DNA from: Nitrososphaerales archaeon TH5888
GTDB lineage: Archaea > Thermoproteota > Nitrososphaeria > Nitrososphaerales > Nitrososphaeraceae
Reading direction: 5' to 3'
Length of the DNA stretch: 6,471 nucleotides
Assembly (NCBI GenBank): GCA_014523595.1
Contig: JAATVN010000062.1
Coordinates: 1-6,471 of the forward strand
The notes under the pieces were generated by a model. It saw nothing but the letters and a program-made list of their open reading frames with translations, was not told the DNA's origin and ran no database searches. Shown here piece by piece: positions 1 through 5,849 of this stretch. The stretch's first letter is position 1, and each line of letters starts with the position of its first letter. The position numbers and the translations under genes are program-made.

Positions 1-538
1 ATGCAATCAGTTTTGTATTGATGTTGTTGTCGTAAAGTGAAAGCAATTTGAAATTATCTTCAAAAGTTCTTGCTGTGGTGACCAATTTGACATAATTGCT
101 GTAATTAGACATATCTTCAAATTTTTTTAATAGAGATGACAAATTTGGTGTTTTTTTAAAGTCATGAGAAGATACTAGTATTGGGATTTTATTTTCCTTT
201 AGAAATTGCCTCATCTCTTTATCTTTTTTTATGATAGAGATCTCTATATCAAGTAACATTGGGCTTGCTCTAGCCATTTTCTTTAATAATGAAACATGTT
301 CGCTGTGATCCCCATCAAAAGCTCCACCTTCATCCTTCGATCTCAATGTAAAGATTGCTCTATTTTTTATCCTACTTGATATATCTAAGGCGTAATCTAA
401 TTCCTTGTAAATCGTATGGTCAAATCTAATTTCCACATAATCAGCTCGTTTCTGTAGGGCCCTGGCAATCAACTTTGGTAACTTATCAGCCGAATCTGTC
501 GCCAGAGATACACAAACTTTGAATTTATTTGTAAACAA
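1..538 (-). CDS. aroD: Type I 3-dehydroquinate dehydratase, 3' part beyond window
   Basis: Converts 3-dehydroquinate to 3-dehydroshikimate, the third step of the shikimate pathway to aromatic amino acids, in the cytoplasm. I read 179 codons before the window edge. The family signature is clear: VEIRFD (E36, R38), TLRSKDEGG (R66, E70), SSHDF with the catalytic base H125, and YVKLVTTA with the Schiff-base lysine K151. These align in order with the Salmonella/E. coli type I active site. The later Arg and Gln that bind the substrate carboxylate lie off the edge, so roughly 45-60 residues are missing. An in-frame TAA at 564-562 (minus strand) limits the start. No ATG or GTG follows it before the conserved core, so I chose TTG at 538, giving MFTNKFKVCVSL. 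The gene begins 19 nt after the transporter stop and is probably co-transcribed. The family is certain; the start is less so. Confidence 0.93.
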   Translation of the reverse strand, partial: MFTNKFKVCVSLATDSADKLPKLIARALQKRADYVEIRFDHTIYKELDYALDISSRIKNRAIFTLRSKDEGGAFDGDHSEHVSLLKKMARASPMLLDIEISIIKKDKEMRQFLKENKIPILVSSHDFKKTPNLSSLLKKFEDMSNYSNYVKLVTTARTFEDNFKLLSLYDNNINTKLIA

Positions 539-557
539 TATGATCAGGTTTTTTGGG

Positions 558-1358
558 TCAATAATTTAGCAAATTTGCATTATTCAATTCCGCACCAATA
601 CCATATCCTAATAAAGCAATTCCAGTTCCTAAAGCAGACATCTCTATTCCTCCTTTCACCCAATTTTTCTTCGCTAACTTTGCTTTCTTGGCACCGATTA
701 AGAATGAAGAAGTGAGACTAATTGCAATAGCTATCCATAATGCAAATTGAAGAGGTACAAAACCTGTTTTAGATAGTAGGTATGGTAATATTGGCAAAAT
801 GCCACCAATGATAAAAGAGGCAAACATAATAAGAGCTCCTTTGATAGGGTTGCCGACAATGTCCAAGTTCAATCCCAATTCTTCTGTTAACATAGTTTTG
901 AGCCACACTCTTTTATTCGATGTAATCTTATCTGTAACACGCTTTACTAAATCTTCATCAAAGTCTTTAGCTCGATAAATTTCTTCAATTTCCATTCGTT
1001 CTTTTTCAGGATATGCTTCCATTTCGTATTCCTCTCTTTTTATTTCAGATTCTAGAATCTCTCTTTGGGACTTTAGTGCCAAATAGTTTTGTACTGCCAT
1101 TGCCTTTGCACCAGTGAACATTCCCACAAGTGCAGCTAATATGATAAAGTCTGCTGAGCTGTTTGCCCCACCGACGCCAGCAACAATTCCTAAGGAGGTA
1201 TTTATTCCATCACCAAATCCAAATACAAAATCTCTAATATGATTGGATTCTTTGATATGCGGTTCAACATGTCCTGTGCTGTTCAACACAAGTATTTCGC
1301 ATGTTGGGTAATTTAACAATAACAGAGAATATGGCTTCACCGGTATAAAATATTCCAT
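558..1358 (-). CDS. VIT1/CCC1-family divalent metal (iron/manganese) transporter
   Basis: Membrane protein of 266 residues that resembles the plant and yeast vacuolar iron transporters. Family members usually move Fe2+ or Mn2+ out of the cytosol in exchange for protons; in a prokaryote this would mean efflux. The sequence shows the family signature RDFVFGFGDGINTSLGIVAG (about 42-61, with D50) running into TM1. TM2 is at about 70-94, with M80 and the GAKAMAVQNY stretch. A glutamate-rich soluble segment follows (about 97-130), ending in MLTEELGL (156-163), which matches the metal-binding hub between TM2 and TM3. TM3-TM5 are at about 172-194, 200-222 and 239-256. The first 25 or so residues lie outside the conserved domain, so the true start may be GTG at 1289 or another codon downstream. 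Substrate metal cannot be told from sequence. aroD follows 19 nt downstream. Confidence 0.88.
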   Translation of the reverse strand: MEYFIPVKPYSLLLLNYPTCEILVLNSTGHVEPHIKESNHIRDFVFGFGDGINTSLGIVAGVGGANSSADFIILAALVGMFTGAKAMAVQNYLALKSQREILESEIKREEYEMEAYPEKERMEIEEIYRAKDFDEDLVKRVTDKITSNKRVWLKTMLTEELGLNLDIVGNPIKGALIMFASFIIGGILPILPYLLSKTGFVPLQFALWIAIAISLTSSFLIGAKKAKLAKKNWVKGGIEMSALGTGIALLGYGIGAELNNANLLNY

Positions 1359-1383
1359 TAATTTAGATTTTGAGACTCCATTC

Positions 1384-1397
1384 TCATATCAATATGA
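1384..1397. repeat. Short palindrome between tRNA-Tyr and transporter gene
   Basis: TCATAT-CA-ATATGA is a perfect 6-bp inverted repeat with a 2-nt centre, 6 nt beyond the tRNA 3' end and 26 nt ahead of the ATG at 1358. On the minus strand its AT-rich core is at the right distance to be the TATA element of a nearly leaderless transporter mRNA. It could also be a dimeric regulator site. It is short enough to be chance. Confidence 0.3.
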
Positions 1398-1418
1398 AGT
1401 GTATCCCGCGGGCAGGAT

Positions 1419-1449
1419 TTACTCCAGAAGAGCTTGAAATCAAATCTGT
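1419..1449 (-). other. Non-canonical tRNA intron in the T-loop (58/59), 31 nt
   Basis: Intervenes after A58 of tRNA-Tyr. A central helix GCTC/GAGT (one G-U pair) is flanked by two AAA bulges, and an inner helix CAGA/TCTG closes the intron, so two helices and both 3-nt bulges are in register. The outer helix is imperfect: G53 is used in the central helix, so GCAG/CTGC is reached only after two extra bases (TC). This makes it a relaxed motif of the kind processed by the broad-specificity splicing endonucleases of TACK archaea. Removing it restores a 7-nt T-loop. The exact cut sites are inferred. Confidence 0.8.
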
Positions 1450-1470
1450 TTGAGCCTGCGACTCTTCGGT

Positions 1471-1527
1471 CGCTGCAAATGTTAGCCCGATAGGCTGTTT
1501 CACGTGGTTAGCAATTTTTGCCGACTA
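1471..1527 (-). other. Canonical tRNA intron (37/38), 57 nt
   Basis: Interrupts tRNA-Tyr between G37 and A38. The bulge-helix-bulge is textbook. Exon bases CTGT (32-35) pair with intron bases GCAG in a 4-bp central helix. The 5' bulge AGT and 3' bulge CGA are each cut after their second base, and the anticodon stem TTCGG/CCGAA forms the outer helix. The intron interior has a small AGCC/GGCT hairpin. Confidence 0.9.
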
Positions 1528-1589
1528 CTACAGCCGAAAGCTCTACCAGGCTGAGCTACCGCGGGACATTTTTGGTAATGAATTCTGGC

Positions 1590-1597
1590 TATATAAA
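1590..1597 (-). promoter_or_regulatory. TATA box of tRNA-Tyr
   Basis: TTTATATA on the minus strand is centred about 29 nt upstream of the tRNA 5' end, inside an AT-rich stretch. This is the expected position for the archaeal TBP site, with transcription starting a few bases before the mature 5' end. Confidence 0.7.
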
Positions 1598-1620
1598 ATA
1601 ATTGAATATGGGAATCTAAA

Positions 1621-1630
1621 AATTATATAC
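1621..1630 (+). promoter_or_regulatory. Candidate TATA box facing SRP19
   Basis: AATTATATAC on the plus strand follows a purine-rich CTAAAA that could act as a BRE. Transcription would start near 1650 and leave a leader of about 70 nt ahead of the preferred SRP19 start. It competes with the weaker AT-rich element at 1689-1699. Confidence 0.4.
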
Positions 1631-1688
1631 TGAAAGAATGATGCATTATAGCCTCCCTATTGTGGACATAGTCTCATAACCGAGTCAA

Positions 1689-1699
1689 AATAATTAATT
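1689..1699 (+). promoter_or_regulatory. Alternative AT-rich promoter element of SRP19
   Basis: AATAATTAATT is centred about 30 nt upstream of the ATG at 1724. That spacing would give a leaderless or nearly leaderless SRP19 mRNA starting at that codon. The match to a TATA box is poor, so this is one of two options together with the element at 1621-1630. Confidence 0.3.
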
Positions 1700-1723
1700 A
1701 TGCGAGAAAACATAATGACCGTA

Positions 1724-2026
1724 ATGAAGGATTACGATCATCAGATAGTATGGTTAGATTATTTTAACAAAAATCTATCCCGAAAAAAAGGGCGAAAAGT
1801 AAGTAAAAATATTTCTGTTTATGATCCTACAATGCAAGAGCTGATAGGCGCATCAAAAACTCTAGAATTGGATTTTTCGGAAGAAGATATTAATAATCAG
1901 GCACGTTATCCGAGAAGGGCCTTCGTAAAGTCAGGGTATATTATGATCTCAAAAAGAGATAAGAAGTCATCTGTTGTAAATCAAATTGCAAAAGAGATGA
2001 TTGAGGCAAGACAGCAAAAGCATTAG
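1724..2026 (+). CDS. srp19: Signal recognition particle protein SRP19
   Basis: RNA-binding subunit of the archaeal signal recognition particle. It clamps helices 6 and 8 of 7S RNA so that SRP54 can bind, for co-translational membrane targeting. Family marks are the N-terminal IVWLDYFNKNLSRKKGRKVSK, matching the W/L-Y-SRxxGRRV pattern, and the central YPRRAFVKSGYIMISKRDKKS, matching YP...SGRV.V. The C-terminus is a basic helix. Length is 100 residues from ATG 1724, normal for archaea. Two ATGs lie in frame upstream (1700 and 1715). I prefer 1724 because archaeal SRP19 proteins begin a few residues before the first beta strand, and because an AT-rich element lies about 30 nt ahead. No Shine-Dalgarno is seen. 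The gene is followed by 138 nt before Gar1, so it may be separately transcribed. Confidence 0.92.
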   Translation: MKDYDHQIVWLDYFNKNLSRKKGRKVSKNISVYDPTMQELIGASKTLELDFSEEDINNQARYPRRAFVKSGYIMISKRDKKSSVVNQIAKEMIEARQQKH

Positions 2027-2037
2027 TATGTTTCTAC

Positions 2038-2054
2038 GCCAGCCTGAAACTGGC
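2038..2054. repeat. Small hairpin after SRP19
   Basis: GCCAG-(7 nt)-CTGGC forms a 5-bp stem 11 nt beyond the SRP19 stop. No T-run follows directly, so it is not a clear terminator. It may protect the mRNA 3' end or be chance. A T-rich stretch at 2089-2100 is the more likely termination signal. Confidence 0.3.
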
Positions 2055-2086
2055 TTCAAACGAACCTAATTCAAATCTAGATGATA

Positions 2087-2099
2087 GATTTTATTTATC
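2087..2099 (+). promoter_or_regulatory. Candidate TATA element of gar1-tfb, or T-rich SRP19 terminator
   Basis: GATTTTATTTATC is the most TATA-like stretch in the spacer between SRP19 and Gar1. As a promoter it would start transcription near 2115-2125 and leave a short leader containing the AGGTG ribosome-binding site. Its T-richness would also suit factor-independent archaeal termination of SRP19. Sequence alone does not separate the two. Confidence 0.3.
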
Positions 2100-2147
2100 T
2101 TAAAACTAACTTTTATTGACAGATTAAAATGATAATGAGTGTGCAAT

Positions 2148-2152
2148 AGGTG
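2148..2152 (+). promoter_or_regulatory. Ribosome-binding site of gar1
   Basis: AGGTG matches the complement of the archaeal 16S 3' end and lies 12 nt before ATG 2165. It overlaps an in-frame GTG at 2150, which argues against that GTG being the start. The spacing is on the long side. Confidence 0.45.
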
Positions 2153-2164
2153 TTAATACAAATA

Positions 2165-2458
2165 ATGGAAAAAATAGGTGAAATCATCCACTTGGCCAAG
2201 AGTGGGAGGCTAATAGTCAAAATTGAGGAGAACGCTAACCACAATTTGATAGGTCAGGCACTAACTGATGATAAAGGTACCAAGGTTGGAAAAATTATTG
2301 AATTAATAGGCTCGATAAAATCACCATACGCATCTGTAATTCCAACTCTAAATTCAAAGTATAGTGTTGGCGGAAAAGTGTACAAATCACATAATCTCAA
2401 TCATCAGTATAATTCGTCAAAAAAAAGGAACAAAACAAAGAGGAGAAAAATGAAATGA
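2165..2458 (+). CDS. gar1: H/ACA RNP component Gar1
   Basis: Subunit of the archaeal H/ACA ribonucleoprotein, which isomerises uridine to pseudouridine at guided sites in rRNA. Gar1 binds the Cbf5 catalytic subunit and controls its thumb loop and product release. The 97-residue protein has the small beta-barrel signature: an N-terminal MEKIGEIIHLAKSGRLIV, then GKIIELIGSIKSPYASVIP (42-60), the nearly invariant G-I-GP/S-PY pattern. A lysine/arginine-rich tail (about 86-97) suits RNA contact. ATG 2165 is chosen over GTG 2150 because AGGTG precedes it and family members begin close to the first strand. The stop overlaps the TFB start (ATGA), so the two are translated from one mRNA and probably coupled. 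Confidence 0.9.
   Translation: MEKIGEIIHLAKSGRLIVKIEENANHNLIGQALTDDKGTKVGKIIELIGSIKSPYASVIPTLNSKYSVGGKVYKSHNLNHQYNSSKKRNKTKRRKMK
2440..2445 (+). promoter_or_regulatory. Ribosome-binding site of tfb inside gar1
   Basis: GAGGAG lies 9 nt before ATG 2455, within the lysine/arginine codons at the end of gar1. It supports the overlapping start and internal initiation on a bicistronic mRNA. Confidence 0.65.
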
Positions 2459-3522
2459 CATCTGTTGAATATTGCTCTCAATGTCCGGAATGTCAATCAA
2501 AGATTATCCTTGACTATGGTAAGGGTGAATATGTATGTCACAAATGTGGATGCGTAGTTATGGAACAAGTCGACTATTACGGACCCGAAAACAATTCAAC
2601 TGATTTTGAGGAAAGAAACAAGAATACAAGAGCAAGTGGTTCGACTAGTTTGTCACTACATGATTTTGGATTAAGGACTGAGATAGGAAATAGTTCGAGA
2701 GATTATAGCGGACGAATTATAGATTATCAAAACGTTGAACTCATGAATAGGTCTCGTAGATGGCATAGCAGATTAAGAGTTAATTCTTCAAAAGAAAGAA
2801 GACTATCAAATGTCCTTTCAAAGATTAACGAAGTATGTTCTGTTCTCTGTCTGAGAAAAACTATAACTGAAACTGCGTCAATGATTTACCGAAATTTTGA
2901 AACTAATAGTAAGGCAAAGGGAAAGTCTATTACATGTATTGCTTCAGCCACGATTTATTTGGCTTGCAAAAGATGTGGTGTTGTTAGATCAATAGAAGAA
3001 ATTGTTCAAGCGGCAGGTATATCAGAATTTGACAAGTCAAGCGTAAAACTAGCTTCCAGATATTACAGATCGATGATAATGGAGATGAACAAAATAGACG
3101 AATCAAAAATTAGGACGGACACATCTTCACTGACAGATGAGTCAGAACCTCAGATTTTATTCACAGATCCAAAATCATATTCCATGTCAGCATCCTATTC
3201 TCATAGCTCTGCTGCCCCTTCGATGTTTGCAATAGATAACTATATTTCAAAACTTGCTAATATTGCAAAAATAGATACAAAAATCGAAAGATTAGCGCTC
3301 GAAATTGCCCAAAAAACAAATAATAATTTCTTTTCGGACGGCAAAGCACCAAATGGACTAGCCGCTGCATATATTTACCTTGCATCAGTATTGCTAGGAG
3401 TAAATCTTCTTCAGATAGATGTTTCCAATTTTGCTGGTGTTACTGAAGTGACTATCAGAAATAGATGCAAAGATATATTGAATAATTTCAAGCTAGTTGT
3501 AAATGCAAAACCAGTCAACTAG
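2455..3522 (+). CDS. tfb: Transcription initiation factor TFB, with long inter-repeat linker
   Basis: General transcription factor that binds the TBP-TATA complex and BRE and recruits RNA polymerase. Domains in order: an N-terminal zinc ribbon with C10-PE-C13 and C28-HK-C31; the B-finger/linker (about 55-90) with the degenerate but recognisable HDFGLRTEI; cyclin repeat 1 (about 112-213), including SITCIASATIYLACKR; a polar Ser-rich linker (about 214-258); and cyclin repeat 2 (about 261-352), including APNGLAAAYIYLASVL and a helix-turn-helix GVTEVTIRNRCKDI. At 355 residues it is about 50 longer than typical archaeal TFB. Most of the excess is the linker, where about 10 residues are usual. Thaumarchaea commonly encode several TFBs, so this may be a specialised paralogue. 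Its start overlaps the gar1 stop by 4 nt. It converges with the ligase 38 nt away. Confidence 0.95.
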   Translation: MTSVEYCSQCPECQSKIILDYGKGEYVCHKCGCVVMEQVDYYGPENNSTDFEERNKNTRASGSTSLSLHDFGLRTEIGNSSRDYSGRIIDYQNVELMNRSRRWHSRLRVNSSKERRLSNVLSKINEVCSVLCLRKTITETASMIYRNFETNSKAKGKSITCIASATIYLACKRCGVVRSIEEIVQAAGISEFDKSSVKLASRYYRSMIMEMNKIDESKIRTDTSSLTDESEPQILFTDPKSYSMSASYSHSSAAPSMFAIDNYISKLANIAKIDTKIERLALEIAQKTNNNFFSDGKAPNGLAAAYIYLASVLLGVNLLQIDVSNFAGVTEVTIRNRCKDILNNFKLVVNAKPVN

Positions 3523-3560
3523 TATAGGAGAAGAATCACACACAATAGGTTTACTCTAGA

Positions 3561-5318
3561 TTACAATTTTACGTTTCTTTGTCTTTTGTACATTTGAATA
3601 AGTTCAGATTCATCTGTTATGTCTTGGGGATTCTTATCGAGCCGTATTTTTTTGGTAAATTTCGGAAATCTTAAAGACAATCCAAAACCTTTTCTGATAG
3701 AATCCATGCACGCATCGTATTCAGGACTTAATGTTATCTCTGATGCTATGATTTCAATTACTATTGTAGGTACAAACCAAGTATCCATTTCTAGTTTTGA
3801 GTAAACACGTGGATGTTTCTTTGGTATTTTGTATTTTCCTAATTCCTTAAACAATTCTTCAAGGACTTCGTCTGTAAATCCACTTCCAACTTTACATACA
3901 CTTTTGAAAACATTTTCATTTTTATCAAAGATGGCAAGTAATAGAGCACCATATTTGCCTACTCTTCTTCCTCTGCCATGAGACCCCCCTATTATTACTA
4001 AATCCAAACTGTCGACTAATTCACTCCTATATTCTCTTTTGATTTTTGTCCATGCGAATCCTCTTGCCCCTGCTCTATATGGACTATTGATCTGTTTAAC
4101 GACCAAACCCTCACAGCCATATTCTATTGATTTAGCCATGAAGTTATCGAGTTCCTCTACACTAGTTACAATCTTCTGATGTATGAGCCTTAGTTTTCGA
4201 TCCACTGAATTAGTAATAACATCTTTCAATAACTCCCTTCGTTTTGCATAAGGAAGTTTTGTTTTATCTCTACCTGAAGCCCAGAGGACATCAAAAACAT
4301 TTACAGAAATAGGATAATTTTCTACATTCTTCGCTATATCGTATTTCCTACGTCTGTGCATGAGTTCTTGAAATGGGAGAAATTCTTCTGTAAACTTATT
4401 GATTGCAACTACTTCAGCCTCAATTATGAAATTTCTCAGAGTAATGGTCCTTGAAACTTCAGCAACATCCGGATAATAATGTGTGATGTTTTCTAGGCTC
4501 CTTGAAAATATCTCCACCTTCTTGTCTTTTCTATGTATTTGGACCCTCTCACCATCGAGCTTAAATTCTACTGCGCCCTTACCGGACACCTTTTCGAGTG
4601 CCTCTTTACTTGTTTGAACTCTTTCTGCAAGCATTGGTCTTATTGGTATAAATATTTCAATCTTAATTTCAGAAACAGCTTTTATTCCATCTTTTGCCAA
4701 TATCTTGGAAACCCTTCCCAAGTCACTTGAGACATTATAAGCGCTTTCTAAAACTTTTCTATTCTTTTTATCGGAGGTGTATGCTAAAGCTAAAGCGTCC
4801 ATTATTGTACTATCAGCGATTCCAAGTCTTAGGGTTCCGAGTGCAGATCTGATAATATATTTACACTCTTGAGGAGATGAATCATTAAAAAGACTCGCTA
4901 ACAATCTTAATTTTATTTCCTGTGATCCCTTCCCAGTAGTTTTGGATATTTTGTCAAAAATCAAATAAATCCTTTCAATAGAAACGTTTTCATTAAAAAG
5001 TGTGGTCTGTACTTTATTCTTCAAAATTGATTCTGCTACGCTTCCGAGGTCGCCTATTTCACGATATTTATGATAAACCTCATCACTTGAAATATTTGAA
5101 ATCTGTGACATAATTCGAATTATTGTTTTTTCAGCGATTCCCATTTCAATTCCTTCGTAATCAGGTCTAATTTTTCCCTGAATAAGATAAATTATTTTGT
5201 CAATGAGATCAGAGGAGGTATTTTTGAAAAGACTAACCAAATAATTTGTAAGTTCCAGTCTACTTGTTGTTCGTTCCATTTGCTCTAAAATATTGACAAT
5301 AATGGAAAAATCCAACAT
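3561..5318 (-). CDS. lig: ATP-dependent DNA ligase
   Basis: Seals nicks in duplex DNA, joining Okazaki fragments and finishing repair, through an enzyme-adenylate intermediate. The 585 residues give the full archaeal replicative ligase layout. The N-terminal DNA-binding domain is at about 1-215, with ALGTLRLGIAD (159-169) typical of the family. The adenylation domain has motif I K253-LDGER, motif III FIIEAEVVA (about 297-305), motif IIIa VNVFDVLW, motif IV EGLVVK (403-408) and motif V WTKIKREY (K425, K427). The OB-fold follows, with VGSGFTDEVL and motif VI LSLRFPKF (R550). All catalytic motifs are intact. ATG 5318 is the first codon of a normal family N-terminus, and a TATA element lies 26 nt ahead of it, so the mRNA is probably leaderless. 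It is transcribed away from eS25 and converges on tfb. Confidence 0.97.
   Translation of the reverse strand: MLDFSIIVNILEQMERTTSRLELTNYLVSLFKNTSSDLIDKIIYLIQGKIRPDYEGIEMGIAEKTIIRIMSQISNISSDEVYHKYREIGDLGSVAESILKNKVQTTLFNENVSIERIYLIFDKISKTTGKGSQEIKLRLLASLFNDSSPQECKYIIRSALGTLRLGIADSTIMDALALAYTSDKKNRKVLESAYNVSSDLGRVSKILAKDGIKAVSEIKIEIFIPIRPMLAERVQTSKEALEKVSGKGAVEFKLDGERVQIHRKDKKVEIFSRSLENITHYYPDVAEVSRTITLRNFIIEAEVVAINKFTEEFLPFQELMHRRRKYDIAKNVENYPISVNVFDVLWASGRDKTKLPYAKRRELLKDVITNSVDRKLRLIHQKIVTSVEELDNFMAKSIEYGCEGLVVKQINSPYRAGARGFAWTKIKREYRSELVDSLDLVIIGGSHGRGRRVGKYGALLLAIFDKNENVFKSVCKVGSGFTDEVLEELFKELGKYKIPKKHPRVYSKLEMDTWFVPTIVIEIIASEITLSPEYDACMDSIRKGFGLSLRFPKFTKKIRLDKNPQDITDESELIQMYKRQRNVKL
3563..3592 (+). 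terminator. T-rich stretch after tfb
   Basis: About 40 nt past the TFB stop, the plus strand has three pyrimidine-rich runs (TTTT, TTTCTTTGTC, TTTT) with no stable hairpin. This is how many archaeal terminators look. It lies inside the 3' end of the ligase gene, so the two transcripts would overlap slightly. Confidence 0.35.
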
Positions 5319-5337
5319 TATTTGTTACGGGAGGGTG

Positions 5338-5350
5338 TTTTAAAATATTT
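5338..5350 (-). promoter_or_regulatory. TATA box of the ligase gene
   Basis: AAATATTTTAAAA on the minus strand is centred about 26 nt upstream of ATG 5318, which places the transcription start at or next to the start codon. No Shine-Dalgarno is present, as expected for a leaderless mRNA. Confidence 0.65.
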
Positions 5351-5432
5351 CAAACTAAATTTGCAAAGGAATCAGATTTGTTTGAAGGAAAATATGGGTC
5401 ATTACAAAATTTCACCGTACATTTTCCATAGG

Positions 5433-5442
5433 ATTATAAAAT
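5433..5442 (+). promoter_or_regulatory. TATA box of the eS25 gene
   Basis: ATTATAAAAT is centred 26 nt upstream of ATG 5463. It predicts a leaderless transcript beginning at that ATG, and it argues against the longer reading that opens at 5322, because this TATA would then lie inside the coding region. Confidence 0.7.
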
Positions 5443-5462
5443 GGGTTAACATTGATGTTACT

Positions 5463-5795
5463 ATGGGCGGAGCTAAGAAAAGATCAATAGGGAGTCAAGA
5501 AAAAACATCAAAGGATACTCCAGCTGCCGATGAAAAGACGAAGAAGGGAGAAAAGAAGGGCCCAATTAAACAAAAACAAAAATCATTAATAGCCATTGAG
5601 GAACCTCAAGGGTTAAAGACCATTAAAAGTATGAAACCAATTACGTCCCAAGGACTGGCCAGGTCAATGGGTGTAAAGATTTCAGTTGCAAATTCATTTC
5701 TACGTTCACTTGAATCTAAGGGTATTTTAAGACCAATAGGTGGATATAGTGGACATAGGATCTATGAACTTGGATCTACGGAAGCCACCCAATAA
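5463..5795 (+). CDS. rps25e: Small-subunit ribosomal protein eS25
   Basis: Component of the 30S head near the E and P sites, shared by eukaryotes and TACK archaea but generally absent from euryarchaea. The 110 residues have the usual plan: a basic, lysine-rich disordered N-terminus (1-42) beginning MGGAKK, then a winged-helix domain (about 48-104) with KPITSQGLARSMGVKISVANSFLR and the wing GYSGHRIYE. The open frame extends upstream to 5322, but those extra 47 codons do not resemble the family. The MGG start and the TATA box at 5433-5442 both support 5463. The divergent ligase gene starts 144 nt away, leaving room for two separate promoters. Confidence 0.95.
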   Translation: MGGAKKRSIGSQEKTSKDTPAADEKTKKGEKKGPIKQKQKSLIAIEEPQGLKTIKSMKPITSQGLARSMGVKISVANSFLRSLESKGILRPIGGYSGHRIYELGSTEATQ

Positions 5796-5849
5796 ATTTG
5801 AATTATCTGATTTGCTCATAACAGATGTCATTAGAGGGACTAGTTATCT

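Larger units (their letters stand above)
1404..1565 (-). tRNA. tRNA-Tyr (anticodon GTA) with two introns
   Basis: The acceptor stem is CCCGCGG/CCGCGGG with the C1:G72 pair and A73 diagnostic of archaeal tRNA-Tyr. CCA is not encoded. The D arm is GCTC/GAGC with loop AGCCTGGTA (G18G19 present). The anticodon stem is TTCGG/CCGAA, the anticodon GTA lies at 1531-1529, and the variable loop is GAGTC, with C48 able to pair G15. The T stem is GCAGG/CCTGC. Between its arms are 38 nt instead of 7, so a 31-nt second intron must be removed to give a T-loop CTCAAAT. Exons by this model are 1565-1528, 1470-1450 and 1418-1404, giving a 74-nt mature tRNA. The first intron sits at the canonical 37/38 position and the second at 58/59. 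Position 54 would be C rather than the near-universal T, which is odd. A TATA box lies about 29 nt upstream. Confidence 0.95.

Noticed and set aside
1640..1681. 13-codon ORF downstream of the TATA element at 1621-1630
   Set aside because: Too short and without supporting signals; most likely leader sequence.
2038..2140. Possible C/D box guide RNA between SRP19 and gar1
   Set aside because: CTGA at 2044 and C-box-like ATGATA words at about 2081 and 2129 are present, but they are in the wrong order, imperfect, and lack a terminal D box.
3619..3804. Plus-strand ORF of 61 codons antisense to the ligase
   Set aside because: Shadow of the ligase OB-fold coding region, which has all its motifs on the minus strand.
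4533..4730. Plus-strand ORF of 65 codons antisense to the ligase
   Set aside because: Shadow over ligase motif I coding sequence, with Cys/Phe-rich composition typical of antisense reading.
5322..5462. 47-residue N-terminal extension of eS25
   Set aside because: It is unlike the family and contains the TATA box that serves ATG 5463.
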